Of a DNA stretch of 64,000 nt, positions 23,947 through 32,910 are shown in pieces. The DNA is taken from assembly GCF_024298925.1 (NCBI RefSeq), contig NZ_CP101283.1:3477001-3541000 (forward strand). Reading direction: 5' to 3'. Position 1 is the first letter of the stretch, and each line of letters starts with the position of its first letter. Position numbers and translations under genes: made by a program. A model generated the notes under the pieces. That model worked only from the letters and a program-made list of their open reading frames with translations. It was not told the DNA's origin and ran no database searches. Source of the DNA: Phenylobacterium sp. LH3H17. GTDB taxonomy: Bacteria; Pseudomonadota; Alphaproteobacteria; Caulobacterales; Caulobacteraceae.

Positions 23947-25098
23947 TCAGGCTCCGATCACGGAGCGGACGGCGGCGGCCAGGCGGTCGACCTCGGCGTC
24001 CGGGTGGCCGGCGGTGAAGGCCAGCCGCAGGCGGGCGGTCCCGGCCGGCACGGTCGGCGGACGGATGGCGATGGCCAGGAAGCCCTGGGCCTCCAGGGCC
24101 GCGGCGGCGGCGAGCGCGGCGTCGGCCGCCCCGATCATGATGGGGACCACGGCGCTGGTGGCTTCCGGCAGGTTGAGCGCCCGGGTGAAGCGCCGCGCCT
24201 TGGCCAGGGGGGCGGCGACCCGCTCCGGCTCGGCGGCGATGACGTCGAGGGCGGCCAGCGCCGCCGCCGCGTTCGCGGGCGGCAGGCCGGTCGTATAGAC
24301 CAGGGTGCGGGCGCGGGTCTTGAGCAGGTCGATAACCGGGGCGCTGGCGCAGACATAGGCGCCGTAGCCGCCGAGGGCCTTGGAGAAGGTGCCCATGGCC
24401 AGGTCGACCTTCGCGCCCGGGAACATGGCCGCGGCGCCGCGGCCATCGCCCACCACGCCCAGGCCGTGGGCGTCGTCGACCATCAGCCAGGCGTCGTGGT
24501 CCTGGGCGAGCGCGCTGATCTCGCCGAGCGGCGCCAAATCCCCGTCCATGGAGAAGACGCCGTCGGTGGCGATCAGGGCGCGCAGGGCGCCGGTCCGATG
24601 CTCGGCAAGCTTGGCGGCGAGGTCGGCCATGTCGTTGTGGCGGAAGGCGACGACCTTGGCCCCGGAAAGCTGCGAGCCGGCCCAGATGCAGGAATGGGCC
24701 AGTTCGTCGACCAGGATCAGGTCGGACGCGCCCATGATGGTGGGGATTATGCCGCTATTGGCCAGGTAGCCCGAGCCGAACACGCAGGCGGCCTCATAGC
24801 CCTTCAGCGCAGCCAGCCGGCCTTCCAGTTCCGAGAGCAGCGGATGGTCGCCGGTGACCAGGCGCGAGGCCCCGGCGCCGACCCCGTGCTCCTCCACCGC
24901 GCGGATGGCGGCGGCCTTTACGGCCGGGTGGTGCGAGAGGTTCAGATAGTCATTGCAGGAGAAGGAGAGCAGCCGTCGTCCGCCTCGCTGGACCCAAAGG
25001 CCGTCGAAACGATGGGTGGGGACCAGGGTGCGCCGCAGGCTGCGGGACTCCAGGCCGGCGAGCTTGTCGTGGGCGAAGGCGGTGAGGCTGTCGGTCAT
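23947..25098 (-). CDS. bioF: 8-amino-7-oxononanoate synthase
   Basis: A 383-residue PLP enzyme condensing pimeloyl-ACP (or -CoA) with alanine. The PLP lysine is in 'GTFSKALGGYGAYV'; 'VDDAHGLGVVGDGRG' holds the cofactor Asp, and 'YLANSGIIPTIMGASDLILV' is typical of the alpha-oxoamine synthase family. Start is ATG 25098; the longer frame is antisense to bioA. It is the first gene of the bioFD operon. Confidence 0.95.
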   Translation of the reverse strand: MTDSLTAFAHDKLAGLESRSLRRTLVPTHRFDGLWVQRGGRRLLSFSCNDYLNLSHHPAVKAAAIRAVEEHGVGAGASRLVTGDHPLLSELEGRLAALKGYEAACVFGSGYLANSGIIPTIMGASDLILVDELAHSCIWAGSQLSGAKVVAFRHNDMADLAAKLAEHRTGALRALIATDGVFSMDGDLAPLGEISALAQDHDAWLMVDDAHGLGVVGDGRGAAAMFPGAKVDLAMGTFSKALGGYGAYVCASAPVIDLLKTRARTLVYTTGLPPANAAAALAALDVIAAEPERVAAPLAKARRFTRALNLPEATSAVVPIMIGAADAALAAAAALEAQGFLAIAIRPPTVPAGTARLRLAFTAGHPDAEVDRLAAAVRSVIGA

Positions 25099-25170
25099 GG
25101 CGCGACGCGGTATGCACGAGGTTGGCCCTGGGCTAAAGCGCGCTGCGTCAGCTTCCAGGGAAACCAATGC

Positions 25171-26433
25171 ATGCCGCAGCCGCCGAACTGGATGACCACG
25201 GGCGCGGACCACGTCTGGCGACCCTATTGCCAGATGAAGACCGCCCCGCCGCCGCTGCCGGTGGCGCGCACGCAGGGCGCCAGGATCATCCTGGAGGACG
25301 GCCGCGAGCTGGTGGACGGCATCGCCTCTTGGTGGACCGCCTGTCATGGCTACAACCATCCGCACATCCGCGCGGCGGTCTCCGCCCAACTGGAGCGCGC
25401 GCCGCACGTGATGTTCGGCGGCCTCGCGCATGAGCCCGCCTACCGGCTGGCGTCGAGGCTGGCGGCCCTGCTGCCTGGGGACCTCGACCACGTGTTCTTC
25501 GCCGAGAGCGGTTCGGTGGCGGTCGAGATCGCCATGAAGATGGCCCTGCAGTTCTGGATCAACCGGGGCGTGGCGGGCCGCACCCGGTTCCTGAGCTTCC
25601 TCGGCGGCTATCACGGCGACACCCTGGCGACCATGACCGTGTGCGACCCCGAGGAGGGGATGCATGGCCTGTTCGCGGGCGTCATGCCGGCGCAGCATAT
25701 CGCCGCCCTGCCGACCGACCCGGCCTCGGAAGCCGCGCTCGACGCGCTGCTGGCGCGGAAGGGTTCCGAGATCGCCGCCATCATCGTCGAGCCGCGCGTC
25801 CAGGGCGCCGGCGGCATGCTGTTCCATGATGACGAGGTGTTGCGCACCCTGCGGCGGCTGGCCGACCAACACGGCGTTCTATTGATTTTCGATGAGATCT
25901 TTGTCGGGTTCGGACGCACCGGCGACCTGTTCGCCTGCTCAGGCTCGGGTGTGGTCCCCGACATCGTCACCCTGTCCAAGGCCCTGACCGGCGGCACCCT
26001 GCCGCTGTCGGCGGCCGTGGCGCGGCGCCCGGTGTTCGAGGCCTTCTGGTCGGACGACCCGGGCGCGGCCCTGATGCACGGGCCGACCTATATGGGCAAT
26101 CCGCTGGCCTGCGCGGCGGCCAACGCCAGCCTCGACCTCTTCGAGACCGGAACCTGGAAGGCCGACGTGGCGCGCATTAACGCATCGCTGGTTCAAGGCC
26201 TGGAGCCGTGCCGGGCCGCCAAGGGCGTGGTCGACGTCCGCACCCTTGGCGCCATCGGGGTGGTCGAGTTCGCCGAGCCCGTCGCGGTCGGCGCGCTCTG
26301 CACCCGGTTCGCCGAGCTGGGCTGCTGGATCCGGCCCATGGGCAAGGTCGTCTACCTGACCCCGCCCTTCGTGACGACGGACGCTGAGCTGGCGCGGCTG
26401 ACGGGGGCCATTCGCGAGGTGGTCGGCGCCTAG
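25171..26433 (+). CDS. bioA: Adenosylmethionine-8-amino-7-oxononanoate aminotransferase
   Basis: A 420-residue class III aminotransferase making 7,8-diaminopelargonate. Motifs: 'HVWRPYCQM' near the N-terminus, 'DGIASWWTACHGYNHP', 'LSFLGGYHGDTLATM', 'LIFDEIFVGFGRTG', and the PLP lysine in 'VTLSKALTGGTLPL'. The 'W-x-P' N-terminus and 'SWWTACHG' distinguish BioA from other omega-aminotransferases. ATG 25171 is preceded by AGGGAAA. A much longer frame upstream is antisense to bioDF. No BioR-type box (TTATnnATAA) is seen in the 72-bp bioA-bioF gap. Confidence 0.95.
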   Translation: MPQPPNWMTTGADHVWRPYCQMKTAPPPLPVARTQGARIILEDGRELVDGIASWWTACHGYNHPHIRAAVSAQLERAPHVMFGGLAHEPAYRLASRLAALLPGDLDHVFFAESGSVAVEIAMKMALQFWINRGVAGRTRFLSFLGGYHGDTLATMTVCDPEEGMHGLFAGVMPAQHIAALPTDPASEAALDALLARKGSEIAAIIVEPRVQGAGGMLFHDDEVLRTLRRLADQHGVLLIFDEIFVGFGRTGDLFACSGSGVVPDIVTLSKALTGGTLPLSAAVARRPVFEAFWSDDPGAALMHGPTYMGNPLACAAANASLDLFETGTWKADVARINASLVQGLEPCRAAKGVVDVRTLGAIGVVEFAEPVAVGALCTRFAELGCWIRPMGKVVYLTPPFVTTDAELARLTGAIREVVGA

Positions 26434-27365
26434 CCCAGCGCCGCCTTCAGCACCGCCACCGTCTCCTTGGTCGCCACGTCCACCGCGGGCGAGACATCGC
26501 CCATGCTGTAGAAGTCGTGGACCATGTCCTTGTACTCGACGTGCTGCGCCTTGACCCCGGCGGCATTGAGCCGCGCGGCGTAGTCGCGGCCCTCGTCCTT
26601 CAGGGGATCGTATCCGGCGGTGACCACAAGAGCGGGCGGGGTTCCGGCGATGTCGGCCTTGGAGCCCAGGCTGGCGCGGTGAGCCTGAGGGTGACCCACG
26701 GCCGCCAGGCACTTGTCGAACCACGCGATGGCCGCCCTGGTCAGGATCGGCCCGTCCAGGTCCTTGCGCGACTGGGTCTCCTCATCCGGCCAGATGCCGG
26801 GATAGAGCAACAGCTGGAAGGCCAGCTTCCGCTTGGGATCGTCCTTCAGGTCGATGGAGATCGAGGCCGCCAGGTTGCCGCCCGCCGAGCAGCCGCCGAC
26901 CGCGATGCGCTCCGGATCGAAGCCGATCTCGGCGGCATGGTCGAAGGCCCACTTGGTGGCCGCCAGGCAGTCGTCATGGCCCGCCGGGAACGGATGCTCG
27001 GGCGCCAGCCGGTAGTCGATGGCCAGGACCCGATAGCCGGAATAGGCCGCCAGCCGCCGGCAATGGCCGTCATGGGTCTCCAGGTCGCCGATGGCGAAGC
27101 CGCCGCCGTGGAAATAGACCAGGCCCGGCGTGGTCTTCCCGGCGCCGGCGGGGGTGTAGAGCCGCGCCCCGATGGGCCCCGCCGCGCCGTCGACCTTGAG
27201 GTCGGTCGCCGTCACGTCCTTGGGTGCGTTCAGGTTCTGGGCCTGGCGCTGCATTCGGTAACCGGCGCGGATCATCTCCGGCGGCAGGGCGTCGAGCGGG
27301 GGCATCTCCTGGCCCGCGGCGGCGGCTTCCTGCTCGGCGATCAAGGCCTTGAAGTGCGGGTCCAT
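26430..27365 (-). CDS. Alpha/beta hydrolase, hormone-sensitive lipase (HSL) type
   Basis: A 311-residue cytoplasmic esterase. The oxyanion motif HGGGFAIGD and the nucleophile elbow GGCSAGGNLA are those of the HSL family. The acid is likely the Asp of 'VTAGYDPLKDEG' and the base the His of 'YKDMVHDFYSM'. It lies just downstream of an acyl-CoA synthetase gene on the same strand (25-base gap), which suggests ester hydrolysis followed by CoA activation of the released acid. Confidence 0.9.
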   Translation of the reverse strand: MDPHFKALIAEQEAAAAGQEMPPLDALPPEMIRAGYRMQRQAQNLNAPKDVTATDLKVDGAAGPIGARLYTPAGAGKTTPGLVYFHGGGFAIGDLETHDGHCRRLAAYSGYRVLAIDYRLAPEHPFPAGHDDCLAATKWAFDHAAEIGFDPERIAVGGCSAGGNLAASISIDLKDDPKRKLAFQLLLYPGIWPDEETQSRKDLDGPILTRAAIAWFDKCLAAVGHPQAHRASLGSKADIAGTPPALVVTAGYDPLKDEGRDYAARLNAAGVKAQHVEYKDMVHDFYSMGDVSPAVDVATKETVAVLKAALG

Positions 27366-27390
27366 CGGATGTGCCTTTTCTTGTGAAACC

Positions 27391-28944
27391 TTAGCCGACC
27401 TTGCGGCCCTGGCCTTGCCAATAGGGGTCGCGGAGCTCGCGGCGCAGGACCTTGCCGGACGGATTGCGCGGCAGGACGGCGACGTAGTCCACGGACTTGG
27501 GCGCCTTGTAGCCGGCGATCTGGGCGCGGCAGTGTTCGATGATCGAGGCGGTGTCGGCAGGGGCGCCCGGCCGCAGGACCACGACGGCCTTGACCGCTTC
27601 GCCCCAGCGCTCGTCGGGCACGCCGATCACCGCGGCGTCGGCCACGTGGGGATGGCCCATCAGGGCGTTCTCCACCTCGGCCGGATAGATGTTCTCACCC
27701 CCCGAGACGATCATGTCCTTCACCCGGTCGTGGATGAACAGGTAGCCGTCGGCGTCGAAATAGCCGGCGTCGCCGCTCTTGAACCAGCCTTGAGGGCAGA
27801 CGGCCTCGGCGGTGGCGTCGGGGCGGTTCCAGTAGCCCTTCATGATGCCACCGGACCGGATCTCGATCTCGCCCACCTCGCCGACGGCGGCGTCGCGGCC
27901 GTCGATCCGGACGCGGATGTCGTAGCCCGGGGTAGGCTTGCCGCAGGCCCGCAGCTTGCCGAGCGCCGGGTCGTGGGCCTCCGGCGGCAGATAGGTCCCC
28001 CCGCCGATGGTCTCGGTCAGGCCATAGAGCTGCATGAAGCCCGCGTTGAACCGCGCCTGGGCGCGGGTCAACACCTCCTCGGAGATCGGCGAGGCCCCGT
28101 AGTAGATGTGCCGCAGGCTGGAGAGATCCGTCGCCGCCTGGGCCGGGTGCTGCAGCACCTTGTTGATGATCGCCGGCGCCATGAAGGCGTGCTTGATCGC
28201 GTGCGTCTCGATCAGCTTGAGCAGCAGGCCGATATCGACCTCGCGCATGATCACCGCCCGGGCGCCCTGGAGAAGGGACAGCATGCCCAGATTGGCGCCG
28301 GCCACATGGAACAGGGGCATGGCCACCAGCACGCCCTCGCCAGGGCTGAACTTACCCCAGACCTGGGTCGCCCCCGCGAAACACGCCTTGTAGTTGGTCT
28401 CGGTGAGCTGCACGCCCTTGGGCAGTCCGGTGGTGCCGGAGGTGTAGAGCTGGATGACGTCGTCATCGGGCAGGGCGGCCAGGGCCGGATCGCTCGCGGG
28501 CTGCGCGCCGATCCAGGCGCGGAAACCGGGCCAGTCCGGATGGCCCGGCTCGAACTGGATCACGTCCGCGAGGTCGGGCAGGTCGAGGCCGGCGATCGTC
28601 TCCGCATAGTCCTCGCCCACCACCAGCAGCTTGCAGCCGGCGTCCCTGAGGATGAAGGCGATCTCCGGGGGAGCCAGGCGCCAGTTGACCGGCGTCAGGC
28701 AGGCGCGGACCTTCAGGCAGCCGAACCAGAGGACGAAAAAGTCAGCATTGCCCTTGGCGAGGGTCCCGACCCGATCGCCGGGCTGGACGCCAGCGGCCAG
28801 AAGAGCCTGGGCGCATTGCGATGAGAGGACGTCGAACTCGGCGAAGCTGATCGCTTCGCCCGCGAACCAAAGGGCCTGGGCTTCAGGCCGAACACGCGCG
28901 TGGTGGCGCGGCACGTCGGCCACGCTTCTGATGTCCAGCGACAT
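27391..28944 (-). CDS. Acyl-CoA synthetase (AMP-forming, FadD-like)
   Basis: A 517-residue ANL-superfamily ligase. The AMP-binding P-loop is 'LYTSGTTGLPKGVQ', the A5 region 'MQLYGLTETIGGG', the hinge motif 'GWFKSGDAGYFDADGYLFIH' with 'DRVKDMIVSGGENIYPAEVE' next, and the catalytic lysine near the end in 'PRNPSGKVLRRELR'. It should activate a fatty or aryl acid with CoA; specificity is not readable. It is downstream of the aldehyde dehydrogenase gene and upstream of the esterase gene. Confidence 0.93.
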   Translation of the reverse strand: MSLDIRSVADVPRHHARVRPEAQALWFAGEAISFAEFDVLSSQCAQALLAAGVQPGDRVGTLAKGNADFFVLWFGCLKVRACLTPVNWRLAPPEIAFILRDAGCKLLVVGEDYAETIAGLDLPDLADVIQFEPGHPDWPGFRAWIGAQPASDPALAALPDDDVIQLYTSGTTGLPKGVQLTETNYKACFAGATQVWGKFSPGEGVLVAMPLFHVAGANLGMLSLLQGARAVIMREVDIGLLLKLIETHAIKHAFMAPAIINKVLQHPAQAATDLSSLRHIYYGASPISEEVLTRAQARFNAGFMQLYGLTETIGGGTYLPPEAHDPALGKLRACGKPTPGYDIRVRIDGRDAAVGEVGEIEIRSGGIMKGYWNRPDATAEAVCPQGWFKSGDAGYFDADGYLFIHDRVKDMIVSGGENIYPAEVENALMGHPHVADAAVIGVPDERWGEAVKAVVVLRPGAPADTASIIEHCRAQIAGYKAPKSVDYVAVLPRNPSGKVLRRELRDPYWQGQGRKVG

Positions 28945-29014
28945 CGATCCTCCCTTGACCGCCCGTGAACCGGACGGCTGTCCCTCCTCCGACGGAGGAG
29001 GGACTTCGTCGTTC

Positions 29015-30454
29015 TTATTCCGCGGCGACCTTCGGCGCGTAGCCGAGCATCGCCTTGGTTTCCAGGAACTCGTGGAAAGCGTAGTCGCCCCACTCGCGCC
29101 CGTTGCCGCTCATCTTATAGCCGCCGAAGGGGGCCATCATGTCGCCGCCGCCGCCGTTGATCGACACCTGGCCGGCGCGGAGCTTGGAGGCCACCTCGCG
29201 AGCCTTGGCGAGATCGGCGCCGTTGACGTAGGCGGCCAGGCCGTACTCGGTGTCGTTGCCGACCTCGATGGCCTGGTCGAGGGTCTCATAGCCCAGGATC
29301 GACAGCACGGGGCCGAAGATCTCTTCCTTGGCGATGGTCATCTCGTTGGTGACGTTGGCGAAGACGGTGGGCTTCACATAGTAGCCCTTGTCCAGGCCTT
29401 CCGGACGGCCGACCCCGCCGATGACCAGGGTCGCGCCCTCGTCGATGCCGGCCTGGATCAGCTTCTGGATCTTGTTGAACTGCACCTCGGAGACCACCGG
29501 CCCGAGCTGAGCGTTGCCGTTCGGGTCGCCGACGGTGACCGTGGAGGCCGCCTCGCGAGCCGCGACGATCGCCTCGTCCATGCGCTTGGACGGGACGAGC
29601 ATACGGGTGGGCGCGTTACAGGATTGACCGGAATTGGTCATCATGGTCGCCACGCCGCGGGCGACGCCCTTGGTCAGCTGGTCGTCGTCCAGGATGATGT
29701 TCGGGCTCTTGCCGCCCAGTTCCTGGGCCACGCGCTTGACGGTCGGGGCGGCGTTCTTGGCCACCTCGATGCCGGCGCGGGTCGAGCCCGTGAACGAGAC
29801 CATGTCGACTTCCGGATGGCTGGAGAGCGGCACGCCCACGCCCAGGCCGTCGCCGTGGACGAGGTTGAACACGCCCGCCGGCACGCCGGCCGCATGCATG
29901 ATCTCGGCGAAGATCTGGCCCGAGAACGGGGCCACTTCCGACGGCTTCAGCACCATGGTGCAGCCCGTGGCGATGGCCGGGGCCACCTTGCAGACGATCT
30001 GGTTCAGCGGCCAGTTCCAGGGGGTGATGAAGCCGCAGACACCGATCGGCTCCTTGACGATCATGGTCGGGCCGCGGTCTTCCTCGAACTTGAAGGTCTT
30101 CAGCACTTCCACGGCGGTGGCCAGGTGGCCCATGCCGATCGGAACCTGAGCCCGCTGGGCCAGGGAGGCCGGAGCGCCCATTTCCTCGGTCACCGCGGTG
30201 GCCAGGTCGCCGAAGCGCTTCTGGTATTCCGCCAGGATGCGGCCCAGCACCTCCAGGCGCTCCTCGCGGCTGGTCTGCGACCAGGCCGGGAAGGCCTTGC
30301 GCGCGGCCATGACGGCCTTGTCCACGTCGGCGGCCGAGCCGAGCGCGATCTTGCCGCAAACCTCTTCGGTGGCCGGATTGATGACGTCGAGCGTCTTCAA
30401 CTCGACGGGCTCAACCCATTTGCCGTCGATATAAAACTTCAGGTACTCGCGCAT
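29015..30454 (-). CDS. NAD(P)-dependent aldehyde dehydrogenase
   Basis: A 479-residue ALDH superfamily enzyme. 'TPWNWPLNQIVCKVAPAIA' and 'VSFTGSTRAGIEVAKNAA' bind cofactor, the general base Glu is in 'VAQELGGKSPNI', and the catalytic Cys in 'NSGQSCNAPTRM'. It oxidises an aldehyde to an acid that the neighbouring acyl-CoA synthetase could activate. The upstream intergenic carries a perfect palindrome (30524-30540), a candidate operator. Confidence 0.94.
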   Translation of the reverse strand: MREYLKFYIDGKWVEPVELKTLDVINPATEEVCGKIALGSAADVDKAVMAARKAFPAWSQTSREERLEVLGRILAEYQKRFGDLATAVTEEMGAPASLAQRAQVPIGMGHLATAVEVLKTFKFEEDRGPTMIVKEPIGVCGFITPWNWPLNQIVCKVAPAIATGCTMVLKPSEVAPFSGQIFAEIMHAAGVPAGVFNLVHGDGLGVGVPLSSHPEVDMVSFTGSTRAGIEVAKNAAPTVKRVAQELGGKSPNIILDDDQLTKGVARGVATMMTNSGQSCNAPTRMLVPSKRMDEAIVAAREAASTVTVGDPNGNAQLGPVVSEVQFNKIQKLIQAGIDEGATLVIGGVGRPEGLDKGYYVKPTVFANVTNEMTIAKEEIFGPVLSILGYETLDQAIEVGNDTEYGLAAYVNGADLAKAREVASKLRAGQVSINGGGGDMMAPFGGYKMSGNGREWGDYAFHEFLETKAMLGYAPKVAAE

Positions 30455-30523
30455 GACGTCCTCCCGGATCGTTCGTTAGGGGGTGGCCGGCAGGTTCCCC
30501 GCCAGGCTTCAAACAAGCATTTT

Positions 30524-30540
30524 AGTGATCGGCGATCACT
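30524..30540. promoter_or_regulatory. Perfect 7-3-7 palindrome upstream of the ALDH gene
   Basis: AGTGATC-GGC-GATCACT, perfect arms, 70 bases before the aldehyde dehydrogenase start and next to the TAAAATGC patch that may hold its promoter. No regulator gene is adjacent, so the binding protein is unknown. Confidence 0.5.
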
Positions 30541-30592
30541 GGGGAAGCCCCAATCCCCGCTTCCGTAAGGGAAGTTTCACTGGCGACCGCTG

Positions 30593-31528
30593 CTAAGCCA
30601 TCTGGTGAACATGCGGCTGTCCCGCAACCGGGCTTCTCACCTTCAGCACATAATCGGCCCTGATCGAGCCGATATAGAGGTCCTTCAGGTCGGGGCCGCC
30701 CCAGGTGACGTTTGTGGGATGGTTCACGACCTGCCCGGTCGGATCGTGGATCATCGTGACCACGGCGCCGGCTGGGGTGATCGCCACCACCTTGTCGGCG
30801 GCCGGCAAGCACACCCACAGGTTGCTCTCGGCGTCCATACCCACGCCATCGGTGTAGCCGAGATCCGCCTGCGCGACCTGCGGCCCGCCCCGCACCTGCA
30901 ACGCGCCCAGCATCGGGCCATGGCGCTCGCCCTTGCCTAGCTTGCCACCGGGCAGGATCGGAAAGCGCATGACGTCGGCGCCGCTGGTCTGGGCGCAGTA
31001 GAGGACGCCGTCGTCGGCCGAGAGCGCCAGGCCGTTGGGGAACTTCAGACCCTCGGCGACGATCTGGCTCGAGCCGTCGGGTCGCAGCACGAAAATGAAG
31101 CCGTCGGCCCGCCCGTCCAAGGCCTGGGGCCAGGTCTCGGCGTGGGTGGAGTTGGCGCACCAGATGTTGCCCGCCCGGTCGACCACCGGATAGTTGGCGC
31201 TCGTCAGCCGCTTGCCGCCGACCTCGGCCACCAGGGTCTCGCGCAGGCCGGTCGCCAGGTCGAACCGCTCCAGCGGTCCCTCTTCCCGGTCGTAGATCCC
31301 GAAATTGGCGATCAGCACCCGGCCCTGCCGGTCCATGTTGATCCCGTTGGGGGCCCCGCCCTTGGGACCCAGCCGCTTGAACGAACCGTCGAGGAAGATC
31401 TCGGCCACCGCGCATTGGTGGTCGGAGGCGAACACCCGGCCGTCGCGGGAGACGACCACGTCCTCGGGCCGGTCGATGCCGACGGCGATCTTGGTGAAGG
31501 CGCTAGGCGGAATGGGCGCGAGCGGCAT
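30593..31528 (-). CDS. SMP-30/gluconolactonase-like beta-propeller protein
   Basis: A 311-residue six-bladed beta-propeller of the SMP-30/LRE family. Start 'IDRPEDVVVSRDGRVFASD', the metal-site residues in 'GAPNGINMDRQGRVLIANFG' and 'FPNGLALSADDGVLYCAQTS', and 'DGVGMDAESNLWVCLP' are diagnostic repeats. Family members hydrolyse lactones with Ca or Zn. It is upstream of the ALDH gene on the same strand, but a 138-base gap with a palindrome separates them. Confidence 0.9.
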   Translation of the reverse strand: MPLAPIPPSAFTKIAVGIDRPEDVVVSRDGRVFASDHQCAVAEIFLDGSFKRLGPKGGAPNGINMDRQGRVLIANFGIYDREEGPLERFDLATGLRETLVAEVGGKRLTSANYPVVDRAGNIWCANSTHAETWPQALDGRADGFIFVLRPDGSSQIVAEGLKFPNGLALSADDGVLYCAQTSGADVMRFPILPGGKLGKGERHGPMLGALQVRGGPQVAQADLGYTDGVGMDAESNLWVCLPAADKVVAITPAGAVVTMIHDPTGQVVNHPTNVTWGGPDLKDLYIGSIRADYVLKVRSPVAGQPHVHQMA

Positions 31529-31644
31529 GGCGTTTCTTCCCGGACTTTCTTTTGACCTTGGCCCGCCGCCTGGGCGTTAGACAAGTGCGCTTGCGGACCC
31601 GTCCCCGCCCCGCTAAAGCCCGATCAACACCCTCGGAGCCCCTC

Positions 31645-31725
31645 ATGACCGCGATCCTGATGATCCTCGCCTTCCTCGTCGTCATCGGCGCCCTGAACTA
31701 TTTCGAGTTCGGCCGGCTCGACTAG
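31645..31725 (+). CDS. 26-residue single-helix membrane peptide
   Basis: A 27-codon ORF: a hydrophobic helix ('MTAILMILAFLVVIGALN') followed by a short polar tail 'YFEFGRLD'. CCTCGGAGCCCCTC precedes the ATG, with GGAG about 7 bases upstream. The composition and the specific tail look selected rather than random. I recall similar very short proteins in alphaproteobacteria but cannot name a family. It lies 27 bases before the pteridine reductase-like gene and may be co-transcribed. Confidence 0.5.
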   Translation: MTAILMILAFLVVIGALNYFEFGRLD

Positions 31726-31752
31726 GTCGCTAGCGGGACGCCGGACTTGCCC

Positions 31753-32481
31753 GTGACCACGCGCGGCGCGGCCCTGGTCACCGGTGGCGCGCGGCGGATC
31801 GGCCGGGCGCTGACCCTGGCCTGCGCCGAGGCCGGGTTCGACGTCGCCATCCATGTCCGGGCCGTCGACGACGACGCCCAGTCCGCCGCCGCCGCCGTGC
31901 GGGCTCGCGGACGCAAAGTCTCCATCCACACCTGCGACCTGCGCCAGGAGGCGGCGACCGCCCCCCTGGTGGCAGAGGCCGAGGCCGAGCTCGGCCCCAT
32001 CACCCTGCTGGTCAACTGCGCCTCGGTGTTCGAGGACGACAGCTTCGCCTCAATGAACCGCGCCTCGTGGGACGCCCATCTGGAGACCAATCTCCGGGCG
32101 CCCATGGTCCTGGCCCAGGCCTTCGCCCGGCGCCTGCCCGCCGACCGCACCGGCCTGATCGTCAATATCCTGGACCAGCGGGTGCTGAGCCCCGGCCCGG
32201 ACTTCTTCAGCTATTCGCTGTCCAAGAGCGCGCTGTGGGCCGCGACCCAGATGCTGGCCAAGGGCCTTGCGCCGCGCATCCGGGTGAACGGCATCGGGCC
32301 CGGGCCGGTCCTGGCCTCGATCCACCAGCAGCCCGAGGACTTCCAGGGCGAGGTCGAGGCCACCCTGCTGCGCCACGCGGTCGATCCGACGGAGATCGGG
32401 CAAGCCCTGCGCTACCTGATTGACGCAACGTCAGTGACCGGCCAGATGATCGCCGTCGACGCCGGTCAGCACCTGACCTGA
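31753..32481 (+). CDS. SDR oxidoreductase, pteridine reductase/FolM-like
   Basis: A 242-residue short-chain dehydrogenase. The cofactor motif is TGGARRIG, the TGx3RxG form found in pteridine reductases and FolM rather than the usual TGxxxGIG. The catalytic Tyr-x3-Lys is in 'FFSYSLSKSALWAAT' and 'RVNGIGPGPVLAS' follows. Together with the dihydroneopterin aldolase gene five bases downstream this points to dihydromonapterin or dihydrofolate reduction. Start at GTG 31753 (TTG 31747 is an alternative). Confidence 0.8.
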   Translation: MTTRGAALVTGGARRIGRALTLACAEAGFDVAIHVRAVDDDAQSAAAAVRARGRKVSIHTCDLRQEAATAPLVAEAEAELGPITLLVNCASVFEDDSFASMNRASWDAHLETNLRAPMVLAQAFARRLPADRTGLIVNILDQRVLSPGPDFFSYSLSKSALWAATQMLAKGLAPRIRVNGIGPGPVLASIHQQPEDFQGEVEATLLRHAVDPTEIGQALRYLIDATSVTGQMIAVDAGQHLT

Positions 32482-32486
32482 AGGAT

Positions 32487-32906
32487 ATGACCTTGGCCCT
32501 TTCGCCACTCCAGGAGACGCCTGCCGAACCCATCGCCGCGCCGCAAGGCCGAACGGTCATGACCAAGATCTTCGTGACCGGCCTGAAGATCGACGCCGAG
32601 ATCGGTGTCTACGCCCACGAGAAGGGCCGCGCCCAGCCGCTGGTGGTGGACGTGGAGCTCGACGTCCCGGCCGCGGGGGTCGAACGCCTGTCGCAGACCG
32701 TCAACTACGAGATGATCGGCGAACACGCCCGGGCCATCGCCGCGGAGGGTCACATCCAGCTGGTCGAGGCCTTCGCCGAACGCCTGGCCCGCGCCTGCCT
32801 CAGCGATCCGCGGGTCATGCGCGCCCGGGTGCGGGTGGAAAAGCCCCTGGCGCTCGCGCCGCACGCCATGGCCGCCGGCGTGGAGATCACCGTCGTCCGG
32901 GGCTGA
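32487..32906 (+). CDS. folB: Dihydroneopterin aldolase
   Basis: A 139-residue FolB-fold enzyme that converts dihydroneopterin to hydroxymethyl-dihydropterin in folate synthesis. Motifs: 'IFVTGLKIDAEIGVYAHEKG', 'LVVDVELDVP', 'NYEMIGEHARAIA', 'IQLVEAFAERLARACL' (substrate Glu) and 'VRVEKPLAL' (catalytic Lys). An N-terminal extension of 24 residues is unusual; ATG 32559 would give a normal-length protein but lacks a clear ribosome site. Adjacent to the pteridine reductase-like gene. Confidence 0.9.
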   Translation: MTLALSPLQETPAEPIAAPQGRTVMTKIFVTGLKIDAEIGVYAHEKGRAQPLVVDVELDVPAAGVERLSQTVNYEMIGEHARAIAAEGHIQLVEAFAERLARACLSDPRVMRARVRVEKPLALAPHAMAAGVEITVVRG

Positions 32907-32910
32907 GGCC

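Noticed and set aside
25099-25170. BioR or BirA operator between bioF and bioA
   Set aside because: No TTATnnATAA-type or other clear palindrome is present in these 72 bases.
23533-26433. A 966-residue open frame ending in BioA
   Set aside because: The first two thirds are antisense to bioD and bioF and full of low-complexity G/R/Q. BioA begins at 25171.
27349-30568. Long plus-strand frames opposite the acyl-CoA ligase and ALDH
   Set aside because: Shadow frames of GC-rich genes; the minus-strand products carry full catalytic motifs.
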